A stretch of DNA of 8,050 nucleotides from Acinetobacter sp. (GCA_008017255.1 SSHD01000038.1:1-8050); one strand, 5' to 3'; counted from the first letter of the stretch, positions 1 to 6,822 are shown. Translations and numbers: made by a program. Notes: generated by a model not told the origin, from the sequence alone.

Positions 1-105
1 CTGACTTCGGTTATTTTAGAGCAATCTTTTGATGGTTTAACCCCATTGCAACTAGAAAAAACCATGGACATTTTAAAACATATTTTTAAAAATTTGGCGC
101 GTTAA
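1..105 (+). CDS. C-terminal end of a gene, possibly a MarR-family regulator (5' end outside window)
   Basis: Frame 1 is open from the first base to a TAA at 103-105, giving 34 residues that include GLTPLQLEKTMDILKHIF and end in KNLAR. The pattern, a short loop followed by an amphipathic helix with regularly spaced leucine and isoleucine, resembles the last dimerisation helix of MarR-type regulators, which often ends in a Leu-rich stretch after a 'GLs.eE' turn. That family assignment is inference from a short tail; no DNA-binding domain is in view. A strong terminator hairpin begins 20 bases after the stop, which supports this being a genuine 3' end. The gene converges on glcB, so nothing here shows that it regulates glcB. 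Confidence 0.6.
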   Translation: MTSVILEQSFDGLTPLQLEKTMDILKHIFKNLAR

Positions 106-124
106 TTCTATTTTTTTATCGACT

Positions 125-150
125 AAAGACTTCATATTGAAGTCTTTTTT
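125..150 (+). terminator. Intrinsic terminator of the upstream plus-strand gene
   Basis: A perfect 10-bp stem, AAAGACTTCA at 125-134 and TGAAGTCTTT at 138-147, with a 3-base loop TAT, ends in a run of six T (145-150). It lies 20 bases after the stop at 105. The A-run on the left arm gives only a short T-run for minus-strand transcripts, so it may also back up the glcB terminator. Confidence 0.85.
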
Positions 151-187
151 ATTTCTCTCAACAATTGCGTTATTTATTCTAGCCTCA

Positions 188-222
188 TAAAAACAAAGAC
201 CTTTCATTGTGAAAGGTCTTTG
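188..222 (-). terminator. Intrinsic terminator of glcB
   Basis: A perfect 13-bp stem (194-206 and 210-222) with loop TTG. Read on the minus strand it follows the glcB stop by 25 bases and runs out into GTTTTTAT. The arms (AAAGACCTTTCA / TGAAAGGTCTTT) resemble the neighbouring hairpin at 125-147. Confidence 0.85.
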
Positions 223-247
223 CAGTATGCCAGGGGACTAATCGAAA

Positions 248-2413
248 TTAGTCACCTTTATAACCTTTAAGTTTTAAACGTGCAGCATGCAACAATGGCT
301 CGGTATAGCCAGATGGTTGCTCACAGCCTTTAAAAATCAAGTCAGAAGCAGCTTGGAATGCAATATTGTTGTCAAAGTCAGTCGACATTGCGTTATATAG
401 TGGATCATTCGCATTTTGCTGATCTACAATAACTGCCATACGCTTCAGCACTTCTTCAACTTGCTCACGCGTTACAATACCGTGGCGTAACCAGTTGGCA
501 ACGTGTTGAGATGAAATACGTAATGTTGCACGGTCTTCCATCAAGCCCACGTTGTTAATGTCTGGCACTTTAGAACAACCTACACCTAAGTCGACCCAAC
601 GCACGACATAACCCAAGATACCTTGACAGTTATTTTCAAGTTCGTTGGTCAACTCTTCAGCCGTCCAGTTGGTTTCTGGTGCAAATGGCGGAGTTAACAA
701 ATCATCTAAAGACAGCATGTCTTCAGCTTTTAACTGATCTTGACGTGCTTTTACATTAATTTGATGGTAATGCATTGCGTGCAGCACCGCACCTGTTGGT
801 GATGGTACCCATGCACACGTTGCACCTGCATTTGGATGTGCTGTTTTAGTCGCCAACATATCTTTCATGCTGTCTGGTTTTGGCCACATACCTTTACCAA
901 TTTGCGCTTTACCCTGCAAACCACTCGCCAAACCAATTGCAACGTTACGGTTTTCGTAAGATGCAATCCATTTTTGTGCTTTAACGGCTTCTTTACGAAC
1001 CATTGGCGCAGCTTCCATAGAGGTATGGATTTCATCACCTGTACGGTCCATAAAACCAGTGTTAATGAAAATCGTACGTTCTTTGGCTGCTGCAATACAG
1101 TTTTTCAAGTTCACAGATGTACGACGTTCTTCGTCCATAATCCCGATTTTAAGGGTTTTAGCAGGCAAGCCAAGCGCTTGTTCAGCACGTTCAAATAGCT
1201 CAACGGCAAAAGCAACTTCTTCTGGGCCGTGCATTTTTGGTTTAACAATGTACATTGAACCTTTGCGTGAGTTCTTGTTGCTGTTTTGACCTTTAATATC
1301 AGCAAAAGAAAGCAATGGCGTAACCAATGCATCCATAATACCTTCATAGATTTCTTGACCTTCAACAAGTACCGCAGGGTTTGTCATTAAATGACCCACG
1401 TTACGCAGCAACATCAGTGAACGACCATGTAAAGTCGTGGTACCGCCAATTAAGTTTTGAATGGTACGGTCTTTATTCATGCTACGAGTAACGGTTTTAC
1501 CATTTTTCTCGATTGATTCTTGTAAGTCACCTTTCATTAGACCTAACCAGTTACGGTAGCCTTCTACTTTTTCTTCAGCATCTACTGCTGCAATAGAATC
1601 TTCTAAGTCTTGAATGGTAGTTACAGCAGCTTCTAGGGTTAAGTCTTTTACGCCAGCTGCATCTGTTTTACCAATGGTGCTGTTAGCATCAATATCAATA
1701 ATGACATGCAAGCCATTATTTAATAAAACGATTTCTGTTGGGTTTGCAGCTTCACCATTGAAACCGACAAATTGTGCTTGATGCGCTAAAGTGGTAGTTG
1801 AACCATCTTTTAAAGTCACAACTAAGGCATTGTTGGCAACGGCATATTTAGTTGCATCGGCATGTGAACCTTGTGCCAATGGGAAACTTTGGTTTAAGAA
1901 ATTCTTAGCAAACGCAATCACTTGGTCGCCACGAACTGGATTGTAGCCCTTACCTTTCTCAGCACCATTTTCTTCTGAAATGACATCTGTACCATATAAT
2001 GCATCGTACAAAGAGCCCCAACGCGCATTGGCAGCGTTTAAGCAGTAACGTGCGTTACGTACTGGTACAACCAGCTGTGGACCAGCCAATAATGCAATTT
2101 CTTCATCTACATTTTCAGTTGTAACTTGGAAGTCAGCAACTTCTGCTTCTAAGTAACCAATTTCGGTTAAAAATGCTTTATAAGCATTCAGTTCAAATTT
2201 GTTATTGCGGTGCCATTCATCAATTTTAGCTTGAATTGCTTCACGCTTAGCCAATAGGGCTTTGTTTTTTGGGCTAAGATCGACAACGACTTGCTCGAAG
2301 TTTTTCCAATAAGTTTCGCTGTCTAAACCAGAACCCGGTAAAGCTTCATTTTCGATGAAATCGTAAAGCTCTTTAGCAATTGCTAGCTTGCCTTTTTGAA
2401 TACGTACAGTCAT
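248..2413 (-). CDS. glcB: Malate synthase G
   Basis: This enzyme condenses glyoxylate with acetyl-CoA to malate in the cytosol, the second step of the glyoxylate shunt used for growth on acetate, fatty acids or glycolate. The 721-residue protein matches the isoform G length (E. coli about 723), which is much longer than isoform A. Family landmarks are visible: [15 protein letters not shown] around 330-344, with the catalytic arginine at about R337; the acidic cluster GIMDEERRT at 424-432; [15 protein letters not shown] at 451-465 (metal-site aspartate about D456); and [21 protein letters not shown] at 612-632, with the presumed catalytic base D627. The ATG has AGGA six bases upstream (2420-2423). 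It is monocistronic as far as seen, with its own terminator. No isocitrate lyase or glycolate oxidase gene is adjacent. No frameshift or missing catalytic residue was seen. Confidence 0.98.
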   Translation of the reverse strand: MTVRIQKGKLAIAKELYDFIENEALPGSGLDSETYWKNFEQVVVDLSPKNKALLAKREAIQAKIDEWHRNNKFELNAYKAFLTEIGYLEAEVADFQVTTENVDEEIALLAGPQLVVPVRNARYCLNAANARWGSLYDALYGTDVISEENGAEKGKGYNPVRGDQVIAFAKNFLNQSFPLAQGSHADATKYAVANNALVVTLKDGSTTTLAHQAQFVGFNGEAANPTEIVLLNNGLHVIIDIDANSTIGKTDAAGVKDLTLEAAVTTIQDLEDSIAAVDAEEKVEGYRNWLGLMKGDLQESIEKNGKTVTRSMNKDRTIQNLIGGTTTLHGRSLMLLRNVGHLMTNPAVLVEGQEIYEGIMDALVTPLLSFADIKGQNSNKNSRKGSMYIVKPKMHGPEEVAFAVELFERAEQALGLPAKTLKIGIMDEERRTSVNLKNCIAAAKERTIFINTGFMDRTGDEIHTSMEAAPMVRKEAVKAQKWIASYENRNVAIGLASGLQGKAQIGKGMWPKPDSMKDMLATKTAHPNAGATCAWVPSPTGAVLHAMHYHQINVKARQDQLKAEDMLSLDDLLTPPFAPETNWTAEELTNELENNCQGILGYVVRWVDLGVGCSKVPDINNVGLMEDRATLRISSQHVANWLRHGIVTREQVEEVLKRMAVIVDQQNANDPLYNAMSTDFDNNIAFQAASDLIFKGCEQPSGYTEPLLHAARLKLKGYKGD

Positions 2414-2454
2414 TGTCTTTCCTAATGGTGCTAACTTTCTATAACAAGAGAGCT

Positions 2455-2483
2455 AGTATACCGATTTATACTCGTCTGAAATA
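2455..2483 (-). promoter_or_regulatory. Possible glcB promoter (weak)
   Basis: On the minus strand a TATACT hexamer (2455-2460) lies 41 bases before the glcB ATG. At a 16-17 base spacing only a poor -35 (ATTTCA/TATTTC) is present, so the promoter may need an activator. A TATAAA (2464-2469) just upstream is an alternative -10. An inverted repeat GTATTG-N5-CAATAC lies further upstream at 2525-2541 and could be a regulator site. All of this is inference from hexamer matching. Confidence 0.3.
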
Positions 2484-2600
2484 GTAATATCACATTGCTA
2501 AATGGTAAGCATTTTTTATAGAAAGTATTGGCAAGCAATACCTCCTATATCACTCAATTTACACAATTAAGTCGCTACACATTTATCAATGGCATACTCC

Positions 2601-2670
2601 GTTTTGTTTAAATTCAAGTCGTGAGCGCAATATTCTATCGAATACCGTATTCACGCTTGAAACTTAAAAC
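2601..2670. repeat. Long imperfect inverted repeat between zapE and glcB
   Basis: Nested complementary blocks flank a central TATC (2636-2639): TATTC/GAATA (2631-2635, 2640-2644), CGTGA/TCACG (2620-2624, 2651-2655), TTCAAG/CTTGAA (2613-2618, 2656-2661) and outer GTTTT/AAAAC (2601-2605, 2666-2670), separated by short internal loops. No T-run follows on either strand, so it is not a standard terminator. It could be a processed RNA structure, a degenerate repeat element or a protein-binding dyad. Copy number elsewhere in the genome cannot be judged here. Confidence 0.55.
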
Positions 2671-2693
2671 CAAGACATTCCGAAGAATATCTT
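2665..2693 (-). terminator. UUCG-tetraloop hairpin after zapE, probable terminator
   Basis: Read on the minus strand, a 9-bp stem (AAGATATTC with GAATGTCTT, one G-U pair) closes on a C(UUCG)G tetraloop, an exceptionally stable RNA loop. It starts 16 bases after the zapE stop and is followed by GGTTTTAAG. The T-run is short, so termination may be partial. On the plus strand the loop is CGAA, so the tetraloop favours the minus-strand reading. Confidence 0.6.
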
Positions 2694-2709
2694 TATAACT
2701 TGCTAGAAT

Positions 2710-3837
2710 TTATATTTGATGATGTTCCGAATGCAAATATTCATCAGATTGCATTTCCAATAACCGCGAGCGAGTGCGTTCAATTTCAAATGCCAATCTT
2801 TCGCCTTGATACAGCTCGACAATAGAATCTTCCGAGGTCAACAACAACTTCACACCACGATCATAAAACTCATCGACCAAATAAATAAAACGTCGTGTGC
2901 CTTCCGATAAAAAATCAGTCAAATGCGGTACATTACTCACCAATACCGTATTGTAAATATTAGCGATTTCAATAAAGTCGGCTGGGCTGCGGGGTTTAAA
3001 ACACAGTTCAGAAAATTCACACCACAACACATCTTCGGTATGACCGAGTGTTTCCACCACGCGACTGTTAATGATAATAGACGTATTGCATGGCATTTGA
3101 GTATGGGTTAAAGCTTGAAAACGCTCATTCATCCAGGCATGGGCATCAGCCCTTAAAGGATGCTTAAACAATTGCGCTTGTTTCAGCACACGTAAGCGAT
3201 AATCTACGCCGGCATCGACATTTAACACCGCACAATGTTGCTGTACCAAGGCAATGGTCGGTAAAAAACGATCCCGATGGATCCCGTTTTTATATAAGCC
3301 TTCTGGGGCGATATTTGAAGTCGCAACCAGCGTCACACCACGTTCAAATAATTTTTGGAATAAATCGCTTAGAATCATCGCATCGGTGACGTTTGATACA
3401 AAAAACTCATCAAAACAAATCACCACAGCATTTTTATAAATTTGATCGGCCACTAATTCTAAAGGATTGCGCTGACCAGATAGCTTGTTTAACTCTTTAT
3501 GCACTTGCTGCATAAAATGATGGAAATGCAAACGCGTTTTGCGTCGAAATGGAATCGAATCATAGAACTGATCCATCAGCCACGTTTTACCACGCCCCAC
3601 ACCGCCCCACATATATACGCCTTTCGGGCTGGTCTGACGACGAAAACGTCTAAATGCAGTTTTGGTAGATTTATAGCGGGTAAATAATTCTTTCCAAACC
3701 CGATCCAACTCTTGCACCGCCTGCGCTTGCGCTTCATCAGGCATAAATTGTCCCGACTCAATCGCTTGCGTATATTTTTCAAGCGGAGATGTAGCAATAA
3801 ATGCAGTGCTATGTAAGTCTAGTTTAGAATTTGTCAT
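2710..3837 (-). CDS. zapE: ZapE/AFG1-family cell-division ATPase
   Basis: A 375-residue P-loop ATPase, the same length as E. coli ZapE. It has Walker A GGVGRGKT at 78-85, preceded by the typical PKGVYMWG; Walker B VVICFDE at 138-144, followed by FFVSNVTDAM; and a sensor-like VATSNIAPEGLY at 171-182. ZapE is described in E. coli as a Z-ring-associated ATPase needed under stress or low oxygen; the mitochondrial homologue AFG1/LACE1 acts in inner-membrane protein quality control. No signal peptide or membrane segment is visible. The N-terminus has about 15 residues before the conserved SPLEKYTQAI segment. The upstream Shine-Dalgarno is weak (GAAAG well upstream), so a slightly different start is possible. 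It is a single gene with its own promoter and a hairpin after the stop, and shares its upstream region with the divergent monooxygenase. Confidence 0.95.
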   Translation of the reverse strand: MTNSKLDLHSTAFIATSPLEKYTQAIESGQFMPDEAQAQAVQELDRVWKELFTRYKSTKTAFRRFRRQTSPKGVYMWGGVGRGKTWLMDQFYDSIPFRRKTRLHFHHFMQQVHKELNKLSGQRNPLELVADQIYKNAVVICFDEFFVSNVTDAMILSDLFQKLFERGVTLVATSNIAPEGLYKNGIHRDRFLPTIALVQQHCAVLNVDAGVDYRLRVLKQAQLFKHPLRADAHAWMNERFQALTHTQMPCNTSIIINSRVVETLGHTEDVLWCEFSELCFKPRSPADFIEIANIYNTVLVSNVPHLTDFLSEGTRRFIYLVDEFYDRGVKLLLTSEDSIVELYQGERLAFEIERTRSRLLEMQSDEYLHSEHHQI

Positions 3838-3867
3838 AAAATGTTAGTACACTTTCAATTGCTGAAA

Positions 3868-3896
3868 ATTATAACCAACATTGCAGTGAATGGCAT
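3868..3896 (-). promoter_or_regulatory. Predicted sigma-70 promoter of zapE
   Basis: The minus strand has a perfect TATAAT (3868-3873) with ATGCCA (3891-3896; four of six matches to TTGACA) at the ideal 17-base spacing. Transcription would start about 25 bases before the zapE ATG, giving a short leader. A TTAGGC-N12-GCCTAA dyad sits just upstream of the -35. Confidence 0.6.
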
Positions 3897-3902
3897 TAGA
3901 TT

Positions 3903-3955
3903 TTAGGCTTAATTATCATTGCCTAAGCAGCAAAAAAGATTATTTTTACTGCTGC
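3903..3955. repeat. Two adjacent inverted repeats in the zapE/monooxygenase divergent region
   Basis: The first is TTAGGC (3903-3908) with GCCTAA (3921-3926), a 12-base spacer. The second is GCAGC (3927-3931) with GCTGC (3951-3955), whose spacer contains an A6 run and a T5 run that can extend the pairing imperfectly. They abut each other and lie directly upstream of the zapE -35. This suits a regulator site or a supercoil-extruded structure; no known operator was recognised. Confidence 0.4.
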
Positions 3956-4074
3956 ACAATAGCACTGTAATTTACAGATTTTAGTACATATTTTTTTTAT
4001 TATAAATTTTTTAGCACAAAAAATACCAAAATACTATTGCCGATACTATAAAGATTTTGGTCAATATGCACATA

Positions 4075-4080
4075 TATAAT
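4075..4080 (+). promoter_or_regulatory. Candidate -10 for the monooxygenase gene
   Basis: TATAAT lies 53 bases before the ATG at 4134, preceded by a long AT-rich tract (about 3975-4050) that could act as an UP element or bend the DNA. No good -35 is found at 16-18 bases (the sequence there is like GATTTT), which suggests activator dependence or a different promoter. Confidence 0.4.
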
Positions 4081-4133
4081 CCCGCTAAAAGCTTTAAAAT
4101 CACGCAAAATTTAGCTGTGCAAGGTATTGGGCA

Positions 4134-5648
4134 ATGCGTGATTTAAGCAAAAATACGATTCAAAAAACCAAAGTTGCAATTATTGGTTCAGGTTTTGGTG
4201 GTTTAGCGATGGCGATTCGCCTACTACAAAGCCAAATCCATGATTTCGTTATTTTAGAAAAATCGAACGATGTCGGTGGCACATGGCGCGAAAACCAATA
4301 TCCTGGTGCTGCTTGTGATGTGCAATCACACATGTATTCACTGTCTTTTGCACCCAAAACCGACTGGTCAAAACGCTATGCCGAAGCAGTCGAAATTTTT
4401 GACTATGTGCAAGACATTACTGCGCAATATAAACTCAAGGACTATTGCAAGTTTCAACACGAAGTTATTCACACCGAATTTGATGAAACACGTAATGTTT
4501 GGACGGTACAAATTAAAAACCAGCCTACGCTTGAAGCTCAGTTTGTCATTTTTGCTTCTGGTCCATTACACGTACCGCAAATTCCACACATCAAAGGCAT
4601 CGAAAACTTTAAAGGCAAAGTATTCCATTCCTCACAGTGGGATCATAACTACGATTTAACAGGTAAATCGGTTGCCTCGATTGGTACTGGCGGAAGTGCC
4701 ATTCAATATATTCCTGAAATTGCTAAACAAGTCAAACAGCTTGACGTTTACCAACGTACCGCAGCGTGGGTGCTGCCGCGTGATGAACGTAAATATTCAA
4801 AACTGAGCAAAAATTTGTTTAAAGCCTCCAATATTTATCGCCAATTTCATCGTGCTCGTTTGTATTGGAGCAATGAATCTCGTGTTGTACCCATTCTACA
4901 GCCACAGATTATGAAATACGGACAAAAACTGGCAGAAGCATTTATTCAATTTCAAGTTAAAGACAAAGCTATTGCCAAAAAATTGACCCCTGATTATGTG
5001 ATGGGCTGTAAACGTATTTTAATTTCCAACAAATACTTCCCGACCTTTAACCGCAGCAATGTTGCGTTAATTACCGATGCTATTCAAGAAATCACGGCCA
5101 ATAGCATCATCACTAAAAATGGCGTAGAGCGTCAAATTGACTGTTTAATTTATGGCACTGGCTTTGTGACTGATCCACTGAAATATCTAAAACATTTTGA
5201 TTGTATTGGTCGCAACGGTGTAGAGCTAAAACAAGCATGGAAAGACGGTGCGGAAAGCTATTATGGTATTTCTACCAAAAACTTCCCTAACCTATTTCAG
5301 TTGGTTGGACCTAATACCATGCTGTCGCATAACTCGGTGATCTTTATGATTGAATCTCAAGTCAATCATATTATCCAGTTAATGCAAGCTGTGGAAAAAA
5401 CTGGTCAACAAGCTGTTGAAATTAAACAAGACGTACAAGACCAATTCAATGAACGTACTCAACAATCACTACAAGGTACCGTATGGCAAACAGGTGGTTG
5501 TAGCAGTTGGTACCAAACTGCTACCGGTAAAAACTTTTCAATTTGGCCTAGCTATAGCTGGAAATATTGGTTAGAAACACGCAAGGTGAATGTCGCTGAT
5601 TATCAGTTTATTGGCACAGTAAGCGCTAGCAAACGTGACGCTGCTTAA
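4134..5648 (+). CDS. Flavin-containing monooxygenase, type I Baeyer-Villiger class
   Basis: A 504-residue FAD/NADPH monooxygenase predicted to insert oxygen next to a carbonyl, giving an ester or lactone. Visible motifs are: FAD Rossmann GSGFGG at 18-23 with acidic E42 after the second strand; GGTWRENQYPGAACD at 48-62, fitting the BVMO motif GGTW....YPG...D; fingerprint F159-x-G-x(3)-H165-x(3)-W169-D170; NADPH Rossmann GTGGSA at 184-189; GCKR with R294, probably the active-site arginine that contacts flavin; and YGTGF late in the protein. The C-terminal GGCSSWY...WPSYSWKYW block is typical of the family. Soluble, with no signal peptide. AAGG at 4121-4124, nine bases before the ATG, is the likely ribosome site. 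It is not the Acinetobacter AlmA type as I recall its N-terminus. Alone between terminators, with no esterase or alcohol dehydrogenase beside it; the substrate is unknown. Confidence 0.93.
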   Translation: MRDLSKNTIQKTKVAIIGSGFGGLAMAIRLLQSQIHDFVILEKSNDVGGTWRENQYPGAACDVQSHMYSLSFAPKTDWSKRYAEAVEIFDYVQDITAQYKLKDYCKFQHEVIHTEFDETRNVWTVQIKNQPTLEAQFVIFASGPLHVPQIPHIKGIENFKGKVFHSSQWDHNYDLTGKSVASIGTGGSAIQYIPEIAKQVKQLDVYQRTAAWVLPRDERKYSKLSKNLFKASNIYRQFHRARLYWSNESRVVPILQPQIMKYGQKLAEAFIQFQVKDKAIAKKLTPDYVMGCKRILISNKYFPTFNRSNVALITDAIQEITANSIITKNGVERQIDCLIYGTGFVTDPLKYLKHFDCIGRNGVELKQAWKDGAESYYGISTKNFPNLFQLVGPNTMLSHNSVIFMIESQVNHIIQLMQAVEKTGQQAVEIKQDVQDQFNERTQQSLQGTVWQTGGCSSWYQTATGKNFSIWPSYSWKYWLETRKVNVADYQFIGTVSASKRDAA

Positions 5649-5665
5649 AACACTAAGTTTCGCAT

Positions 5666-5696
5666 AAAAAACAGGCTGTATATCAGCCTGTTTTTT
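5666..5696. terminator. Bidirectional intrinsic terminator (monooxygenase / pyrF)
   Basis: A perfect 13-bp stem, A6CAGGCTG at 5666-5678 and CAGCCTGT6 at 5684-5696, with loop TATAT. T-runs on both strands let it terminate the monooxygenase gene 17 bases after its stop and also pyrF transcripts from the other side. Confidence 0.9.
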
Positions 5697-5717
5697 GTTT
5701 AATCTCAGAGATTAAAC
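5697..5717. repeat. Perfect 21-bp palindrome beside the terminator
   Basis: GTTTAATCTC (5697-5706) and GAGATTAAAC (5708-5717) are exact reverse complements around a single A. As RNA it would form a 9-bp hairpin with a CAG loop; as DNA it is a symmetric protein site. It begins at the base after the terminator T-run, so minus-strand transcripts from pyrF meet this hairpin first. Confidence 0.7.
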
Positions 5718-5745
5718 CGAATTGCGATTTCAATGCTTCGCACTA

Positions 5746-6426
5746 TTAAATTGACGCTAAAATCGACTTTAACATGTCGGTTGGGTGAGCAGCTTGAGTA
5801 ATCGGGCGACCAATTACCAAATGGCTTGCACCATCTTGCATGGCTTGTTTTGGAGTCACAATGCGTTTTTGATCGTCTGCATTTGCGCCTTCTGGGCGAA
5901 TACCCGGCGTGACTAAGGCAAAATCTTGCCCCAGCATATCACGTAAAATTTTCGCTTCTTGTGCTGAGCACACAACACCGTCTAAACCGCTTTCTTGAGT
6001 TAACTTGGCTAAGCGTTTGACCTGCTCGACGGGTTCAATGTCTAAACCAATATCGCACAAATCTTCACGCCCCATAGAGGTCAACACCGTCACTGCTATG
6101 AGTTGGGTTTGATAGTTGCCTGCTTGTAAACGCTCCGCACAGGTTTGCATCATTTTCCGACCACCAGATGCATGTACATTCACCATCCACACACCCAAGT
6201 CCGCAGCAGCACACACCGCTTGTGCAGTAGTGTTCGGAATATCATGAAATTTTAAATCGAGAAAAACTTCAAAACCCTGATGTTGTAATTTTTGAACAAC
6301 AGATGGACCAGCATGAGTAAAAAGCTCTTTGCCCACTTTTACACGACATAAAGCAGGATCAAGTTGTTCCACAATCGTCAAAGCGTGATATTCGCTTTTT
6401 GCATCTAATGCAACAATGATACTCAA
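5746..6426 (-). CDS. pyrF: Orotidine 5'-phosphate decarboxylase
   Basis: Catalyses decarboxylation of OMP to UMP, the last step of de novo pyrimidine synthesis, in the cytosol. The 226-residue beta/alpha-barrel shows substrate D8 in VALD, K30 in CRVKVGKE, the catalytic array D57-L-K59-F-H-D62 in [12 protein letters not shown], the phosphate loop TPGIRP at 173-178 and VIGRPIT with R207. The start is TTG: MSIIVALD begins at the expected family position with GGGAAG about eight bases upstream, and no ATG fits. E. coli PyrF is longer only by an N-terminal extension. It follows lapA by 33 bases and is probably cotranscribed with it; a terminator-like hairpin covers the junction and may control entry into pyrF. 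In E. coli lapB lies between lapA and pyrF; here it does not. Confidence 0.97.
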   Translation of the reverse strand: MSIIVALDAKSEYHALTIVEQLDPALCRVKVGKELFTHAGPSVVQKLQHQGFEVFLDLKFHDIPNTTAQAVCAAADLGVWMVNVHASGGRKMMQTCAERLQAGNYQTQLIAVTVLTSMGREDLCDIGLDIEPVEQVKRLAKLTQESGLDGVVCSAQEAKILRDMLGQDFALVTPGIRPEGANADDQKRIVTPKQAMQDGASHLVIGRPITQAAHPTDMLKSILASI

Positions 6427-6443
6427 GAGCTGTTCTTCCCAGA

Positions 6444-6480
6444 CAAAATAAAGCCCATATTATAATGGGCTTTTATTTTG
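6444..6480 (-). promoter_or_regulatory. Terminator-like hairpin over the lapA stop codon, candidate pyrF attenuator
   Basis: AAAGCCCAT (6450-6458) pairs perfectly with ATGGGCTTT (6465-6473). After one bulged base, CAAAAT (6444-6449) pairs with ATTTTG (6475-6480). Read on the minus strand, the GC core is followed by TTTATTTT, as in an intrinsic terminator. The lapA TAA (6460-6462) lies in the loop, so a ribosome finishing lapA would melt the stem. The SD and TTG of pyrF follow directly. Whether it terminates, attenuates or only stabilises the mRNA end is inference. Confidence 0.6.
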
Positions 6481-6819
6481 GTAGCTAATATCTGATACAG
6501 TTTTTTCATGCCTTGTACTGGTTGCAGCTTCTGCGGCGGCTTGCTGCGCAAATGTAATTTGTTCTTTGCGCAAGTAATCAATGTCTTTGCGTAGGCGCTT
6601 AATTTCCCAACCTTTTTGAAATACACGGAAGACCTGTACCCCAAGCAATAAGCCCACCACTACACCTAAGACCAAAGTTAATAACAGCAATAAACCTAAA
6701 CGCATTGCCGGTACTTGGGTAAATAATAAATCTACCTGTAGCTCAGCAGGGTTTTGCAGCACCAAGGCGAGCGAGTACCCAAATATGGCAATGAGTAATG
6801 CAATCAGTACATAACGCAT
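6460..6819 (-). CDS. lapA: LapA (DUF1049) inner-membrane protein
   Basis: Small inner-membrane protein of the LapA/YciS family. In E. coli LapA works with LapB, an adaptor that directs FtsH-mediated turnover of LpxC and so tunes lipopolysaccharide synthesis. The protein is 119 residues: membrane segment 3-22 (start MRYVLIALL, close to E. coli MKYLLI), a short periplasmic loop with the family-typical QNPAELQVDLLF, membrane segment about 40-62, then a charged coiled-coil-like stretch 66-90 and a low-complexity tail. The start is the ATG at 6817-6819: GAGG (6825-6828) sits five bases ahead of it, whereas a GTG two codons earlier (6823-6825) lies inside that ribosome site. It begins 14 bases after the ihfB stop, which implies cotranscription. 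No lapB follows; pyrF does. The length slightly exceeds E. coli LapA because of the tail. Confidence 0.88.
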   Translation of the reverse strand: MRYVLIALLIAIFGYSLALVLQNPAELQVDLLFTQVPAMRLGLLLLLTLVLGVVVGLLLGVQVFRVFQKGWEIKRLRKDIDYLRKEQITFAQQAAAEAATSTRHEKTVSDISYQNKSPL

Positions 6820-6822
6820 AAA

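Noticed and set aside
836..1198. 120-codon open frame on the plus strand inside glcB
   Set aside because: It lies antisense to strongly conserved malate synthase codons, has no family resemblance and looks like a codon-bias shadow.
2601..2670. Integron attC site or XerCD/dif site
   Set aside because: The long palindrome lacks paired core sites of the RYYYAAC/GTTRRRY kind in the right places, and no XerC/XerD core was found; no integrase or cassette gene is nearby.
3909..3920. Fur-box-like TTAATTATCATT upstream of zapE
   Set aside because: Only about half of a Fur site matches and nothing else here is iron related; AT-rich DNA gives such matches easily.
4270..4659. 129-codon open frame in another frame of the monooxygenase gene
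   Set aside because: The frame at 4134-5648 carries all the motifs; this one has none.
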